A stretch of 64,000 bases of DNA from Pseudomonadota bacterium (GCA_018242065.1 JAFECQ010000006.1:1-64000); one strand, 5' to 3'. Counted from the first letter of the stretch, positions 42,708 through 52,919 are shown. The notes: a model not told the origin generated them from the sequence alone. Translations and numbers: made by a program.

Positions 42708-44108
42708 ATGATGTCGACATTAACTCGTACAGAAACTGATAGTTTTGGTCCAGTTGAAGTTCCAAAGGATAAGTATTGGGGGGCTCAAACCGAAAGATCT
42801 CGGCAAAATTTTAGAATTGGTGTTGAAGTTATGCCTTTACCTCTTATAAGGGCTTTAGGATTACAAAAAAAAGCGGCAGCCCTTGTAAATATGGAGCTTG
42901 GGGAGTTAACTCCTAATCTGGCGAATGCGATTGTTAAGGCAGCAGATGAAGTTATCGATGGTAAGCTCGATGATCATTTTCCTCTCGTTGTTTGGCAAAC
43001 GGGTTCTGGAACTCAAACGAATATGAATGTAAATGAAGTTGTTTCTAATCGAAGTATTGAAATTTTAGATGGAATTGTAGGATCCAAGAGCCCCATTCAT
43101 CCCAATGACCACGTGAATCGTGGTCAATCATCAAATGATACTTTTCCAACCGTAATGCATATTGCAACAGCACTTGAAATTCATCATCGACTTTTGCCAG
43201 CTCTTCAAGGGCTTTACAAGGCCTTGGTTGATAAAGAAACTGAATTCAAAAATATCATTAAAATTGGGCGGACGCATTTGCAAGATGCAACACCTCTGAC
43301 TTTAGGGCAAGAATTCTCAAGTTATGCAACTCAAATTAAAATGGGAATAACACGCGTTAAAAATACATTGCCCCATCTTTATGAGCTTGCCCAGGGAGGG
43401 ACAGCTGTTGGGACAGGGCTTAATGCAAATCCTAAATTTGCTGCGGCTTTTGCAAAAAAAATAGCAGAGCTCACAGGATTTCCTTTTGTAAGTGCAAAAA
43501 ACAAATTTGAAGCTTTGGCTTCTGAAGATACCCTTGTGGAGGCCTCTGGTGCTTTAAATGTTCTGGCTGTTTCATTAATGAAAATTGCAAATGATGTGCG
43601 TCTTTTAGGATCAGGGCCTCGATGTGGATTAGGAGAAATTACTTTACCTGAAAATGAGCCTGGCTCGTCCATCATGCCAGGAAAAGTAAACCCAACGCAA
43701 TGTGAAGCGCTCACAATGGTTGCAGCTCAAGTGATGGGAAATCATGTGACTGTGACAATTGCGGGGTCCAATGGCCAATTAGAGTTAAATGTTTTCAAGC
43801 CTGTCGTGATTTATAATGTTCTTCAGTCTATATGTTTGTTGGCAGATGGAATACGAAGTTTTACGGAAAAATGTATCATCGGTATTGTCGCTAATGAAGT
43901 GCGCATAAAAGAATATGTTTCTCATTCCCTTATGTTAGTGACTGCTTTAAATCCACACATTGGTTATGACAAAGCAGCTGAAATTGCTAAAAAAGCTCAT
44001 AAGGAACATAAAACACTTTTTGAGGCCGCTCTTGAGCTTAACTATTTGACAGAAAAGCAATACCATGAATGGATAAAGCCAGAAGATATGGTTGGACAAT
44101 ATGAATGA
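42708..44108 (+). CDS. fumC: class II fumarate hydratase
   Basis: Fumarate plus water to malate, TCA cycle. An ATG at 42693 exists, but its first codons hold the Shine-Dalgarno GGAGAG for the paired ATG ATG at 42708/42711, so 42708 is preferred; 466 residues, close to the usual FumC length. The signature [17 protein letters not shown], with [35 protein letters not shown] and [16 protein letters not shown], is complete. The oxygen-stable class II type. Confidence 0.96.
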   Translation: MMSTLTRTETDSFGPVEVPKDKYWGAQTERSRQNFRIGVEVMPLPLIRALGLQKKAAALVNMELGELTPNLANAIVKAADEVIDGKLDDHFPLVVWQTGSGTQTNMNVNEVVSNRSIEILDGIVGSKSPIHPNDHVNRGQSSNDTFPTVMHIATALEIHHRLLPALQGLYKALVDKETEFKNIIKIGRTHLQDATPLTLGQEFSSYATQIKMGITRVKNTLPHLYELAQGGTAVGTGLNANPKFAAAFAKKIAELTGFPFVSAKNKFEALASEDTLVEASGALNVLAVSLMKIANDVRLLGSGPRCGLGEITLPENEPGSSIMPGKVNPTQCEALTMVAAQVMGNHVTVTIAGSNGQLELNVFKPVVIYNVLQSICLLADGIRSFTEKCIIGIVANEVRIKEYVSHSLMLVTALNPHIGYDKAAEIAKKAHKEHKTLFEAALELNYLTEKQYHEWIKPEDMVGQYE

Positions 44109-44334
44109 AGACTTTGAGCAAGAATATTTCCATAAACGATCTGTGAGCCTTCATGGGCATAAAACCAGTATTTCTCTTGAACAAGATTTTTGGAACGTTT
44201 TAGAAGACGCTGCTTTTTCTCAAAATATTTCTCTTATTCAGCTGATACAAAAAGTCGATGAACGTCGTAAGAGAGCGCTCTCAAGTGCATTAAGGCTTTA
44301 TGCTTTAAAATATGCCTTAGGACAAAAAGTTTAA
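44101..44334 (+). CDS. small ribbon-helix-helix protein
   Basis: 77 residues from the ATG at 44101 (a TTG three codons earlier is unlikely), overlapping the fumC stop. [47 protein letters not shown] has the strand-helix-helix pattern of the RHH_4 family, alphaproteobacterial arc-like DNA-binding proteins. Tight coupling to fumC suggests coexpression. Target unknown. Confidence 0.75.
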   Translation: MNEDFEQEYFHKRSVSLHGHKTSISLEQDFWNVLEDAAFSQNISLIQLIQKVDERRKRALSSALRLYALKYALGQKV

Positions 44335-44343
44335 TTTTAAGCC

Positions 44344-45480
44344 TTACCCTAATCGTCTCTTAAACATAAAGCCCGCTAGGGAAAGAGTAAAAAGAGCGAT
44401 TAAAGCCATGGGCCATGTGTGCAGCCAAACATCGGTTGCAGAGATATTTTTTAGAAAGATTCCTTTAATAATAATAAAAAAATGTTTAATGGGTAGTAGA
44501 TTCGTAAAAGGCTGAAGCCAAAGTGGCATATTTTCGATAGGTGTTGCATATCCCGATAAAAGTATAGTGGGTGTTACAAAAACAAACGTTCCTAAAATTG
44601 ACTGTTGTTGAGTATGGGAAATAGAAGAAATAAAAAGGCCAATACCGACTATTGAAAGTAAAAAAATAATCATACTTGAATATAAAAGGATAAGAGAACC
44701 TGTAAAAGGAACATCGAATAAAAAGAGAGCAATGATCATAAGAAGAGTACTTTCTGCGATGCTGATGACGAGTGCAGGAACCATTTTGCCAATTAAGATT
44801 TGCCAGGGCTGAAGAGGAGAAACAAGAAGCTGATCAAAAGTACCGTTCTCTCGTTCACGTGAAACAGACATTGCTGTAACCATGAGGGCGAGAAGCATAC
44901 TTAAAATAGCCACAAGGGAAGGAATGGTAAAATAAAGGTAATCAATGTTTGGATTAAAAAATGATCGAAATTCAATATCAATCGGTTCGGGGACAACAAC
45001 TCCTTGATTTTTAAGTATTTCAACATTGAAATCTTGAAGGATGAGATTGAGATAACCCATGACGATTTGAGAGGCGTTTGACTTTCTTCCATCCAAAACA
45101 ATCTGAAGTTGAGCAGGTTGATTCGCCGCAATAAGGCGTGAAAAATTTGATTGAAATTGGATGGCAATGAGGACTTTTTGTGTATCGATTGCGGAGTGCA
45201 TGTCTTCGGGGTTATGAAATTCATATACATACTTGAAATAGGGCGATCCATTAATTCGTTGGATTAATTCATGGCTATACCACCCGTTATCTTGGTTATT
45301 AACTCCAAGAGAAATATTGAGAACTTCTAAGGTTGCTGCATGCGAGAGGATAATCAGTTGAACGAGTGGTGGAGCAATGAGCATAAAGCGACTTTTTTTA
45401 TCTCTCCAGACAGCCAGGATTTCTTTGATAATGAGAGCTTTTATACGGTACCAAGTCTTTTTAAATTTTTTTATTCTCAT
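44344..45480 (-). CDS. ABC-2 type transporter permease (distal)
   Basis: 378 residues. One N-terminal span, a large extracytoplasmic loop (about 50-180), then five hydrophobic segments. The conserved VSRERENGTFDQLLVSPLQPWQILIGK is diagnostic of YhhJ/DrrB-type permeases. It is the last gene of an operon HlyD - double ATPase - permease - permease, probably an efflux pump (YhiI-RbbA-YhhJ-like). Confidence 0.9.
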   Translation of the reverse strand: MRIKKFKKTWYRIKALIIKEILAVWRDKKSRFMLIAPPLVQLIILSHAATLEVLNISLGVNNQDNGWYSHELIQRINGSPYFKYVYEFHNPEDMHSAIDTQKVLIAIQFQSNFSRLIAANQPAQLQIVLDGRKSNASQIVMGYLNLILQDFNVEILKNQGVVVPEPIDIEFRSFFNPNIDYLYFTIPSLVAILSMLLALMVTAMSVSRERENGTFDQLLVSPLQPWQILIGKMVPALVISIAESTLLMIIALFLFDVPFTGSLILLYSSMIIFLLSIVGIGLFISSISHTQQQSILGTFVFVTPTILLSGYATPIENMPLWLQPFTNLLPIKHFFIIIKGIFLKNISATDVWLHTWPMALIALFTLSLAGFMFKRRLG

Positions 45481-45481
45481 G

Positions 45482-46606
45482 TTAATCGAGTCGCTTTACA
45501 ATCTTTTTTGAGGAAATTCCTAATAAAATTAGAGCCATCAATAGCATAAAAAACAAATTTGGAAGGATCAGTTCCCAAATTGTGCCGCTCAAGAAACTGC
45601 TTTGTAGTATTGTGACAAAATATCGTGGGGGAAGAAGATAGGTAAGCCCTTGGATTATCCAAGGTAACGAGTTAATTTCAAAAATAAATCCTGAGAGAAT
45701 AAAAGCGGGTAAAAATCCAAGCATAATAGAAATTTGACTTGCAACAAATTGATTTCTTGTTGTTGAGGAAATGAGAAGTCCCAAACCAAGGGCTGCGAGT
45801 AGAAATATAGATGTTGAGAGCAAGAGAATCAGATACGATCCTCTGAAAGGTACGGCAAATAAGGTGACAGAGAAAGTTACACAAAGTGTCATTGAGGCCA
45901 AACCCAGGAGAAAATAAGGTAAGAGCTTTCCTAAAAACATTTCTGAAATGCGAATTTGCGTTGACATTATGGCTTCCATTGTTCCGCGTTCCCATTCACG
46001 CGCAACGACCAGAGCTGTGAGAAGAGTACCAATCAATGACATGATAATAGCGATTGAACCAGGTAGAAGAACATCTCGACTTTTGAGCGATGGATTAAAC
46101 CAAATCCTTTGTTCGGGGTTAATGGGAAGATTTAAGGATGGGTTTCCTGCGGTTGCTTGTTGAATGTTCCAATTTTTGATAACACCTTGAGCATAATTAA
46201 GGACAAAATGAGCTGTGTTTGGTTCACTTCCATCAAGAAGAATTTGTAAAGGAGCTGGGTCTCCTCGAAGTAAATTTTTGGAAAAATTGAGTGGGACTGT
46301 TACGATTCCGCGCAAATGTCCATTTGTGAGATTGTTTATAAGATCTTTTCGATTATAGCTTGTTGTAACTTTAAAATATTCTGTACTGAGAAAAGCATTT
46401 TCTAAGCTTCTTGCTGTTGGAGAAGTGTCTTCCAGGAGGAGACCAAGAGGAATATTCTTTGCATCGAGAGAGACGCCATAAGCAAAAATAAAAATCATCA
46501 AAAGAGGGAGAATAAAAGCGATTTGGAATGTGCTGGGATCTCTGAGAATTTGCTTCCCTTCTTTTTTAAAGTAAGCGAAAAAGCGTCGAAAAGAAAAGCC
46601 TCTCAT
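45482..46606 (-). CDS. ABC-2 type transporter permease (proximal)
   Basis: 374 residues, built like its neighbour: FRRFFAYFKKEGKQILRDPSTFQ at the N-terminus, an extracytoplasmic loop, then VAREWERGTMEAIMSTQIRISEMFLGK and the C-terminal spans. The stop lies just before the next permease start, and its start overlaps the ATPase stop. The two permeases are paralogues that probably pair in the membrane. Confidence 0.9.
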   Translation of the reverse strand: MRGFSFRRFFAYFKKEGKQILRDPSTFQIAFILPLLMIFIFAYGVSLDAKNIPLGLLLEDTSPTARSLENAFLSTEYFKVTTSYNRKDLINNLTNGHLRGIVTVPLNFSKNLLRGDPAPLQILLDGSEPNTAHFVLNYAQGVIKNWNIQQATAGNPSLNLPINPEQRIWFNPSLKSRDVLLPGSIAIIMSLIGTLLTALVVAREWERGTMEAIMSTQIRISEMFLGKLLPYFLLGLASMTLCVTFSVTLFAVPFRGSYLILLLSTSIFLLAALGLGLLISSTTRNQFVASQISIMLGFLPAFILSGFIFEINSLPWIIQGLTYLLPPRYFVTILQSSFLSGTIWELILPNLFFMLLMALILLGISSKKIVKRLD

Positions 46607-48348
46607 TAATGATCTCTCCGTGTCTCTTGGGAATCAATCTTTTCAATAAGAGTAATAAACGCATCTTCAAGAGTAGGGTCAGGTATTTTTTTTGTTGAAG
46701 CGCTGGCCTTAATATAATCTGGCGATCCTATTGCAATGTTAATTCCTTTGTAGATAAGAGAAATACGATCACAATACTCTGCTTCTTCCATGAAGTGGGT
46801 CGTGACCATTATTGTTACTCCCTTTTCCACCATTCCATTGATGTGAGACCAAAATTCACGACGTGTAAGAGGATCTACTCCTGAAGTTGGCTCATCGAGG
46901 AAGAGAACGTCAGGCTCATGCATAACAGAACAAGCGAGAGCTAATCGTTGTTTATAACCAAGAGGCAGTAATCCAGCGTTACTGTCGAGATAAGGAAAAA
47001 GGTCAAAAACCGTAACCATCTGATCAATTTTTTTCTCTCGTTCATGTCCAATAAGTCCATAAACACCTGAAAAGAAATTTAGGTTTTCTTGAACACTTAA
47101 ATCTCCATAGAGTGAAAATTTTTGGGCCATATAGCCTATTTTTGTGCGGGCTTTAGAGGTAGATCTTTTAAGATCGAGACCTGAGACAAGAGCTTTCCCC
47201 TCCGTTGGTTGAAGTAAGCCGCAGAGCATTTTAAAAATAGTTGATTTTCCTGCCCCGTTGGGACCCAGAAGTCCAAAAATTTCACCTCTTTGAACAGTAA
47301 ATGAAATATTATTCGCTGCTGTAAAATTGCCAAATCGTTTTGTCAAATGTTCAGCTTGTATAGGAGGGATGGTATTTGCCTTTTTCGATGGCATTTTTTC
47401 AGCCAACATGGAACTTCCTCCTGGACCACCTCCTAGGAAATCAACGAAAGCATCCTCAAATTTGGGCGTAACCAATTGCCATTTAGAATCCTGTGGTTCA
47501 AGCTGAAAGGAAGGAGCGCCGACAAGACGCACTTTACTCCCTTGAATGACGCCATCTCGTATATCTTCGCGATTCAAAAATTCTTTAAGGAGGCTTCTGC
47601 GTTTTTTAAGAGGCACGTCTATTTGAAAAACGCGTCCTTCAACACGTTTTGATAGCTCTTTTGGTGATCCATAAAAAAGAAGTTTGCCTTCATTGAGTAA
47701 GAGAACCTCATGGCATTTATCTGCCTCATCAAGGTAAGAAGTCGACCATACAACACTCATTCCTTGTTGGATGAGTTCAAGGACCATCTTTCGTAGTTCG
47801 CGGCGTGATAGAGGATCAACGCCTACACTAGGTTCATCTAAAAGCAAAATTTTAGGACGTCCTAAAAGGGAACACGCCAATCCTAATTTTTGTTTCATAC
47901 CTCCAGAAAGGTTTCCTGCGAGACGATGTGTAAAGGGTGTAAGAGACGTAAACTTTAACATACGTTCAAAAGTACTTTTTTTATCTTTTTCTTTGAGATC
48001 ATGTAAATCTGCATAAAGATCTAGATTTTCAATGACAGTTAAATCTTCATAAAGTCCAAATTTTTGAGGCATATAACCTGTAATTGCATGAAGGCGTTCT
48101 GAATTCGTTATGGTGTTAAATCCCATAACTTCAATGGTTCCTTTAGTTGGGAGTAAGAGCCCTGCCATGAGTCTGAGAAGAGTTGTCTTTCCTGCTCCAT
48201 CTGGGCCCACAAGGCCCGTCATGATACCACAGCGAATTGAAGCGTTAATCTGGTCGAGTGCCGGTCTATCCATATCTGAAAAAATTTTAGTGATGTTATT
48301 AATATGGATGGCGCTTTTATGATCGCCTTGTTGTGATGCTCTATTCAT
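46606..48348 (-). CDS. ABC transporter ATPase with two fused nucleotide-binding domains
   Basis: The frame is open from 48546, but ATG 48348 overlaps the HlyD stop and starts MNRASQQGDHKSAIHINNITK; 580 residues. NBD1: Walker A GPDGAGKTT, signature LSGGMKQKLGLA, Walker B ILLLDEPSVGVDP. NBD2: Walker A GPNGAGKST, signature modified to LPLGYKQRLALA, Walker B VLFLDEPTSGVDP. The fusion and the changed second signature are typical of YhiH/RbbA-like exporter ATPases. It energises the two permeases downstream. Confidence 0.92.
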   Translation of the reverse strand: MNRASQQGDHKSAIHINNITKIFSDMDRPALDQINASIRCGIMTGLVGPDGAGKTTLLRLMAGLLLPTKGTIEVMGFNTITNSERLHAITGYMPQKFGLYEDLTVIENLDLYADLHDLKEKDKKSTFERMLKFTSLTPFTHRLAGNLSGGMKQKLGLACSLLGRPKILLLDEPSVGVDPLSRRELRKMVLELIQQGMSVVWSTSYLDEADKCHEVLLLNEGKLLFYGSPKELSKRVEGRVFQIDVPLKKRRSLLKEFLNREDIRDGVIQGSKVRLVGAPSFQLEPQDSKWQLVTPKFEDAFVDFLGGGPGGSSMLAEKMPSKKANTIPPIQAEHLTKRFGNFTAANNISFTVQRGEIFGLLGPNGAGKSTIFKMLCGLLQPTEGKALVSGLDLKRSTSKARTKIGYMAQKFSLYGDLSVQENLNFFSGVYGLIGHEREKKIDQMVTVFDLFPYLDSNAGLLPLGYKQRLALACSVMHEPDVLFLDEPTSGVDPLTRREFWSHINGMVEKGVTIMVTTHFMEEAEYCDRISLIYKGINIAIGSPDYIKASASTKKIPDPTLEDAFITLIEKIDSQETRRDH

Positions 48349-49346
48349 AGGTATTAATGTTGACCGTAACAGGCATTCCCTGACGAAGCTGGCCTTTAGG
48401 ATCGTGAACGAGAATGCGAAGACGATAAACAAGATCCGTGCGAAGCTCGGGTGTCTCAACTGTTTTAGGAGTAAACTCAGCTTGCGGAGAAATGAAGCCA
48501 ATTTGTCCTTTAAGGGGGGAATCTGGATAAGTATCGGTTGTGACAAGAGCTTCCATTCCAGGCTTTATATGTCCTAAATTTGGCTCTGCAATGTAAGCTC
48601 GAATCCAGACAGGCTTATGAAGAGATAGCGTGTAAACAATGGATTGAGGAGCAATAATTGAACCCGGTTCTCGGACGCGTGTAAGAATAACACCATCAGA
48701 CGGGGAATAGATTTCTGTGTCTTTTAAATTGATCTGGGCGCTTTCAAGTTGTGCTTTAGCCGTTTCCATGGCAGCTTGCCCGGCAGCAATATCTTCTGCA
48801 CGGAATCCTTCTTCAGCAAGACTTAAAGTTTCTTTTGCACTTTTTAATTGTGCTTCTGACTCAAGCTTTAGAGAAAGAGCATTATCATATGCTTGTTGAG
48901 AAGAAGCCCCAATTTTAATTTGTTCACTTTCACGTTTGAAAATAAGTTCGGCATTTGTAAAGCTCGCTTCTCGCTCACGAACGTTTGCCCTAGCTTCTTC
49001 TATTTCTTGAGGGCGATTTCCATGTTTTAATTTTGCGAGATTAGCTTCTGCTTGAGAAAGTTGGGCTTTTGCTGCAGCAAAAGCAGCTTCATAAGGAGCT
49101 TTATCGAGAATAGCTAGGAGATCTCCTGTTTTAACTTCATCTCCTTCTTCAGGAATCATTTTAGCCAGACGTCCACTTATACGAAAGCCAAGATCAACTT
49201 GTCGAATATCTACATTTCCATAAAGGGTGAGTGGATCATCGTTCCTCTTATATTGTATAGCAATATAAGCACTTCCCATGAGTACTAAAATGCCAAATAT
49301 AAAAAGCAAAAGAAGAAGTTTATTTTTTTTTAAACGTATTAACAGT
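48341..49346 (-). CDS. HlyD/YhiI-family periplasmic adaptor of the ABC-2 exporter
   Basis: Lipoyl-like motifs and a long hairpin: VDLGFRISGRLAKMIPEEGDEVKTGDLL, then AKAQLSQAEANLAKLKHGNRPQEIEEARA, and GVILTRVREPGSIIAPQ. The span FIFGILVLMGSAYIAI anchors it. A TTG at 49309 (322 residues) starts within that span. A CTG at 49344-49346 preceded by AGGGAG at a 6-base spacing would add 12 residues, LLIRLKKNKLLL..., giving a proper basic N-terminus, so I chose it. First gene of the operon; it likely links the pump to TolC. Confidence 0.8.
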
Positions 49347-49460
49347 TGCTACTCCCTGAAACCTTTTGGTTTTCATTTTTTATTTTCATAAACCACTTTA
49401 AGCTATCCAAATATATCCTTTTTAGAACAGAAAAGACAGCTTTTATAAATATTTTGAGGG

Positions 49461-51239
49461 TTAATGATTTGCAATATAGATACGATTTCGTCCTAAACGT
49501 TTTGCTTGGTATAGAGCCTTATCAGCTTCTTTAAGAAGAGATTTTTCTGTAGTTCCATGTTGTGGAAAGATAGCAACACCAGCAGATACTTGGATATTGC
49601 CTAGAACCTTATTATCTAAAGATATGTAAATATTTTGAATTTTCTCTCGTAGTTCTTCTGCTCGATCAAGGGTCTTTTTTTCGTTGGCATCGATTAGAAT
49701 AATTAGAAATTCTTCACCGCCATAGCGACACAGAATGTCCCCTTCACGAAAGATTTCTTTCAAGAACTGCCCTAGTGTTCTTAAAATCGTATCACCAGCA
49801 TCATGACCATAGGAATCATTGAAATCCTTAAATTTATCAATGTCAAACATAATAATGCCAAGGGTTGATTGTTTTCGTTTGGCGTTTGCAATAGCTTTGA
49901 TAAGCATTTCTTCCATATAGCGACGATTGTATAGTCCTGTGAGGAAGTCTCGAATAGAAAGTTCTTGGAAGGATTCTCTCAAATTGACATTTGCAAGAGC
50001 TAACCCTGCTCCCTTTGCTATTTGGGCGAATATGCTTTTTTCAGCACTCGAAAGTTGCTTTTTTTCAAAAGCAATAGACATGACACCAAGTGTTTTCTCT
50101 CCGGCGGTAATGGGGAGACAAATATATCCATTTCTTTCTTTATGTGGGTAAGGACAACAATTATTCAGTGAAAAGGAATCGCTTTCAATGCAGTTCTTGT
50201 TAAGAATGCGACATTGTTTAGAAGGCAAAGAAATATCTATGTTATCTTTAGCGACCCCCCATTTAGAAATAACTTCTAATGCTTTTTCATCTGCCGTATA
50301 TACCCACAATCTCCCACTCGATTGTGGATATATTTTCTCAGCATATTCAGCACATGCGGCACAGATTTCATACTTAGTTGTACAGGTAGCTAACTGTCCA
50401 ACCAATTTATTAAGAAGCTCAATTAAATGAGCCTTTTCAACAAGTGCGGCAGCCTGTACATGAAGTTGTTTGTTAGCGGCCATCAATTTTGAATTTATGT
50501 CGTAGAGAGCTTTTTCGGTCTTTTTTATTTTAAAAAAATCTGGAATTTCATAATTTGTTACTTCAGAAGAAATTTCTGGGTGTTTCTCAAGATATTTTTG
50601 CACATATTCATTTATTCGAGATGGATGAGCCATAATAAAACAGCATTCTTTATCTCCTTTTGCTCGGCATGTAATCTCTGTTGATATGAGAGGAACGTTA
50701 TAACTTTGAGTACACCATCCAGAAGAATATGCTGAGCTCATGATACAAACTGGGATATCACTTTTTTCACCTGCCTTTATCCAAGCTTCGGATTCAAAAG
50801 AAAGAGGGTGTTTATAGACGATCAAAAAACTGTCGTCAGAAGTTATGTTTGATTCTGGCATGATTTCAACAAAGGCCCATCCAGTGTGAGCAACGTAATT
50901 AGGTCCAGCCCCAATCTTTTCAAGAGGATCCGTAATATTTAAGGTTTTTTGTACGTAAGCTGCATCTCGAAGGCCAATTGTGTGCCCCATATCAAAAAGA
51001 ACCTGCTGGGTAAGATGAAGTGCCTCTCGTTTCTCTTTATTCTCGAATAACCCCAAGACACATTTAAAAAAATCAATGGATAAAGAATCTGCTCTGACGA
51101 GTAGATAGCGTTCTCCAGATATGTAAATACATCCTTCTGGATTTATGAGTTTATTTTTCCTAAATAAGGAATGCACAACTGTGGCCATCTTTTTAAAAAC
51201 CGCACCCATCCTTTTAGGAGCTTTTACAGACCTAAGCAT
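49461..51239 (-). CDS. diguanylate cyclase with XylR_N/V4R, GAF and GGDEF domains
   Basis: 592 residues. About 30-215: XylR-N-like sensing part followed by a V4R domain (SSGWCTQSYNVPL..EITCRAKGDKECCF). About 280-420: GAF domain. C-terminal 160: GGDEF domain with RYGGEEFLIIL (active site), FDIDKFKDFNDSYGHDAGD, and an inhibitory I-site RxxD (REGD) five residues before GGEEF. It should make cyclic-di-GMP in response to a small hydrophobic or haem-like ligand, which is family-based inference. No phosphodiesterase or PilZ gene is in the window. Confidence 0.88.
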   Translation of the reverse strand: MLRSVKAPKRMGAVFKKMATVVHSLFRKNKLINPEGCIYISGERYLLVRADSLSIDFFKCVLGLFENKEKREALHLTQQVLFDMGHTIGLRDAAYVQKTLNITDPLEKIGAGPNYVAHTGWAFVEIMPESNITSDDSFLIVYKHPLSFESEAWIKAGEKSDIPVCIMSSAYSSGWCTQSYNVPLISTEITCRAKGDKECCFIMAHPSRINEYVQKYLEKHPEISSEVTNYEIPDFFKIKKTEKALYDINSKLMAANKQLHVQAAALVEKAHLIELLNKLVGQLATCTTKYEICAACAEYAEKIYPQSSGRLWVYTADEKALEVISKWGVAKDNIDISLPSKQCRILNKNCIESDSFSLNNCCPYPHKERNGYICLPITAGEKTLGVMSIAFEKKQLSSAEKSIFAQIAKGAGLALANVNLRESFQELSIRDFLTGLYNRRYMEEMLIKAIANAKRKQSTLGIIMFDIDKFKDFNDSYGHDAGDTILRTLGQFLKEIFREGDILCRYGGEEFLIILIDANEKKTLDRAEELREKIQNIYISLDNKVLGNIQVSAGVAIFPQHGTTEKSLLKEADKALYQAKRLGRNRIYIANH

Positions 51240-51365
51240 GTTTTACATTTTCTCCACTACCACTGCTGATTAGTGGCGTCATAATAAATGATGATACTTA
51301 ATTTTTATTTAACCTTATACCATTTCATTGGTTTTGTGAAATACATAGCTTTTGTCTATGACGTT

Positions 51366-52919
51366 CTATAGTAAATTGAATTCTAAAAGAAATTTGTGTG
51401 CTGCTTCAGCTGGGGAAAAGCACTTAACGTCAACTTCATAATTAAGTTTACTTATTTTTTGTTGACTGATGAAACCAAAGAGAGGAGATAATACTTGATG
51501 AAGTTCTGGATAAGTTTTTAACACAACTTCTCGTATGACAGGAGCAGCCTGATAGGGAGGATAAAAATTTTTGTCATCTTCAAGCGTTACTAAATCAAAT
51601 GCTTGAAGCTTCCCATCGGTCGTGGAAACGGCAATTACGTCTACTTTTTCATGAGCAATTGCCGTAAAGAGAAGATTTGAATCAACCTGCATGATATTTT
51701 TAAAATTCAAACCATAGGCATTACTTAGTCCTGGCAATCCGTCTTCACGCTTTAAGGTGTCAGGTTGAGCTGCAATTTTTAAATGGTCTGAGATTTGAGA
51801 AAGTTCGCTAAGTGATGTGATTCTATGATCTTCCGCAAATTTTTTTTTAACCGCGAGAGCTTGAGAATTAGAAAAGCCAAAAAGTCCGAGCCATAAAAGA
51901 TTAAATTTATTTTTGTAACTATTCCTGACTTTTTCAAGGATATCTTTTTCTTTTGTATTCCAAGATTCTTTTAAAACTATCATATAAGCAGTTCCCGTAT
52001 ATTCAGGATAGAGATCTATGTCGCCTCTTAAGAGGGCTTGATGGACGATAACAGTTGTTCCTAAATTAAATTTGCGAATGACTGTTAAATCTGTTTTAGC
52101 TTCAATGAGTTGAGCCATTAATTCAGCGAGAATATGTTGCTCTGTGAAGTTTTTACTTGCGATGACAATTGATTTTGATGGCTTAAAAAAAATTTCCTTT
52201 GAAAGAGAATGACCTACCCACACCAAAAGAATAATACTGGCAATGCCAAATAAAATTTTTTTTAAGGAAGAAAAAGGGAGTGATGTTTCTTTTCGGTAAT
52301 TAAGATAGATTTCTAGTTGAGAAAGGGCATAGTCGAAACCAAGAGCAAGCAATGCTGTGGGGAGTGCCCCTAACAAAATGAGAGAAGAATTATTAAGAGC
52401 AAGTCCTTGCGTTATGAAATCTCCCAATCCTCCTGCACCTATAAAGGCTGCGATGGTTGTAATCCCAATTGTGGCAGCGGTAGCAACGCGCACCCCTGAC
52501 ATTATAATGGGGAGAGCGAGTGGGAGTTCAACGAACCATAGCTTCTGAAAATGTGAAAGACCAAGACCTTCAGCGGCTTCTTTGCATTCGGGAGGAACGC
52601 TTTGTAATCCTGCGACGGTACTTCTTAAAATGGGGTAAAGAGCATAGAAGGTAAGAACGACAAGTGTAGGAGTATTTCCTAAACCAAGAAAAGGGACTAA
52701 GAAAGCCAAGAGGGCTAAACTGGGAATGGTCTGAGAAATACTCCCAACATTTAAAAGAACTTTTCTTAAAAGAGGAACATGCGCCATCATAATTCCTAAA
52801 GGAATGGCAATAGTCGATGCAAGGAAAATAGAACTTCCAGCAAGAGCGATATGCTCAAAAGTTTTTTGTTGAAGAGCGGCCCCATGCTCCACTAGAAATT
52901 GATAAAAAGAAATGAAAAT
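51366..52919 (-). CDS. osmoprotectant ABC transporter, fused permease and substrate-binding protein
   Basis: About residues 10-215: ProW/OpuBB-type permease (IALAGSSIFLASTIAIPLGI, AAEGLGLSHFQKLWFVELPLALPIIMSGV). From about 255: OpuBC/ProX-type binding protein (IVIASKNFTEQHILAELMAQLIE). An upstream ATG (53054) would overlap the ATPase gene by 125 bases, so it is rejected. The strong AGGAGG at 52924-52929 is followed by in-frame ATT at 52917-52919 (and ATT 52911-52913), and the first standard in-frame start is GTG 52892. I give 52919; the start is unsure. Likely substrates are choline, betaine or proline. Confidence 0.85.
   Translation of the reverse strand: MFISFYQFLVEHGAALQQKTFEHIALAGSSIFLASTIAIPLGIMMAHVPLLRKVLLNVGSISQTIPSLALLAFLVPFLGLGNTPTLVVLTFYALYPILRSTVAGLQSVPPECKEAAEGLGLSHFQKLWFVELPLALPIIMSGVRVATAATIGITTIAAFIGAGGLGDFITQGLALNNSSLILLGALPTALLALGFDYALSQLEIYLNYRKETSLPFSSLKKILFGIASIILLVWVGHSLSKEIFFKPSKSIVIASKNFTEQHILAELMAQLIEAKTDLTVIRKFNLGTTVIVHQALLRGDIDLYPEYTGTAYMIVLKESWNTKEKDILEKVRNSYKNKFNLLWLGLFGFSNSQALAVKKKFAEDHRITSLSELSQISDHLKIAAQPDTLKREDGLPGLSNAYGLNFKNIMQVDSNLLFTAIAHEKVDVIAVSTTDGKLQAFDLVTLEDDKNFYPPYQAAPVIREVVLKTYPELHQVLSPLFGFISQQKISKLNYEVDVKCFSPAEAAHKFLLEFNLL

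Noticed and set aside
43109-43127. Hairpin GACCACG...CGTGGTC inside fumC
   Set aside because: It codes the invariant N-D-H-V-N-R-G-Q motif of fumarases, so coincidence of codon choice explains it better than a structure.
44851-44866. parS-like sequence TCGTTCACGTGAAACA
   Set aside because: Matches the parS consensus at 14 of 16 bases but encodes the conserved V-S-R-E-R-E-N-G motif of ABC-2 permeases, lacks the left-half symmetry, and lies far from the true parS pair.
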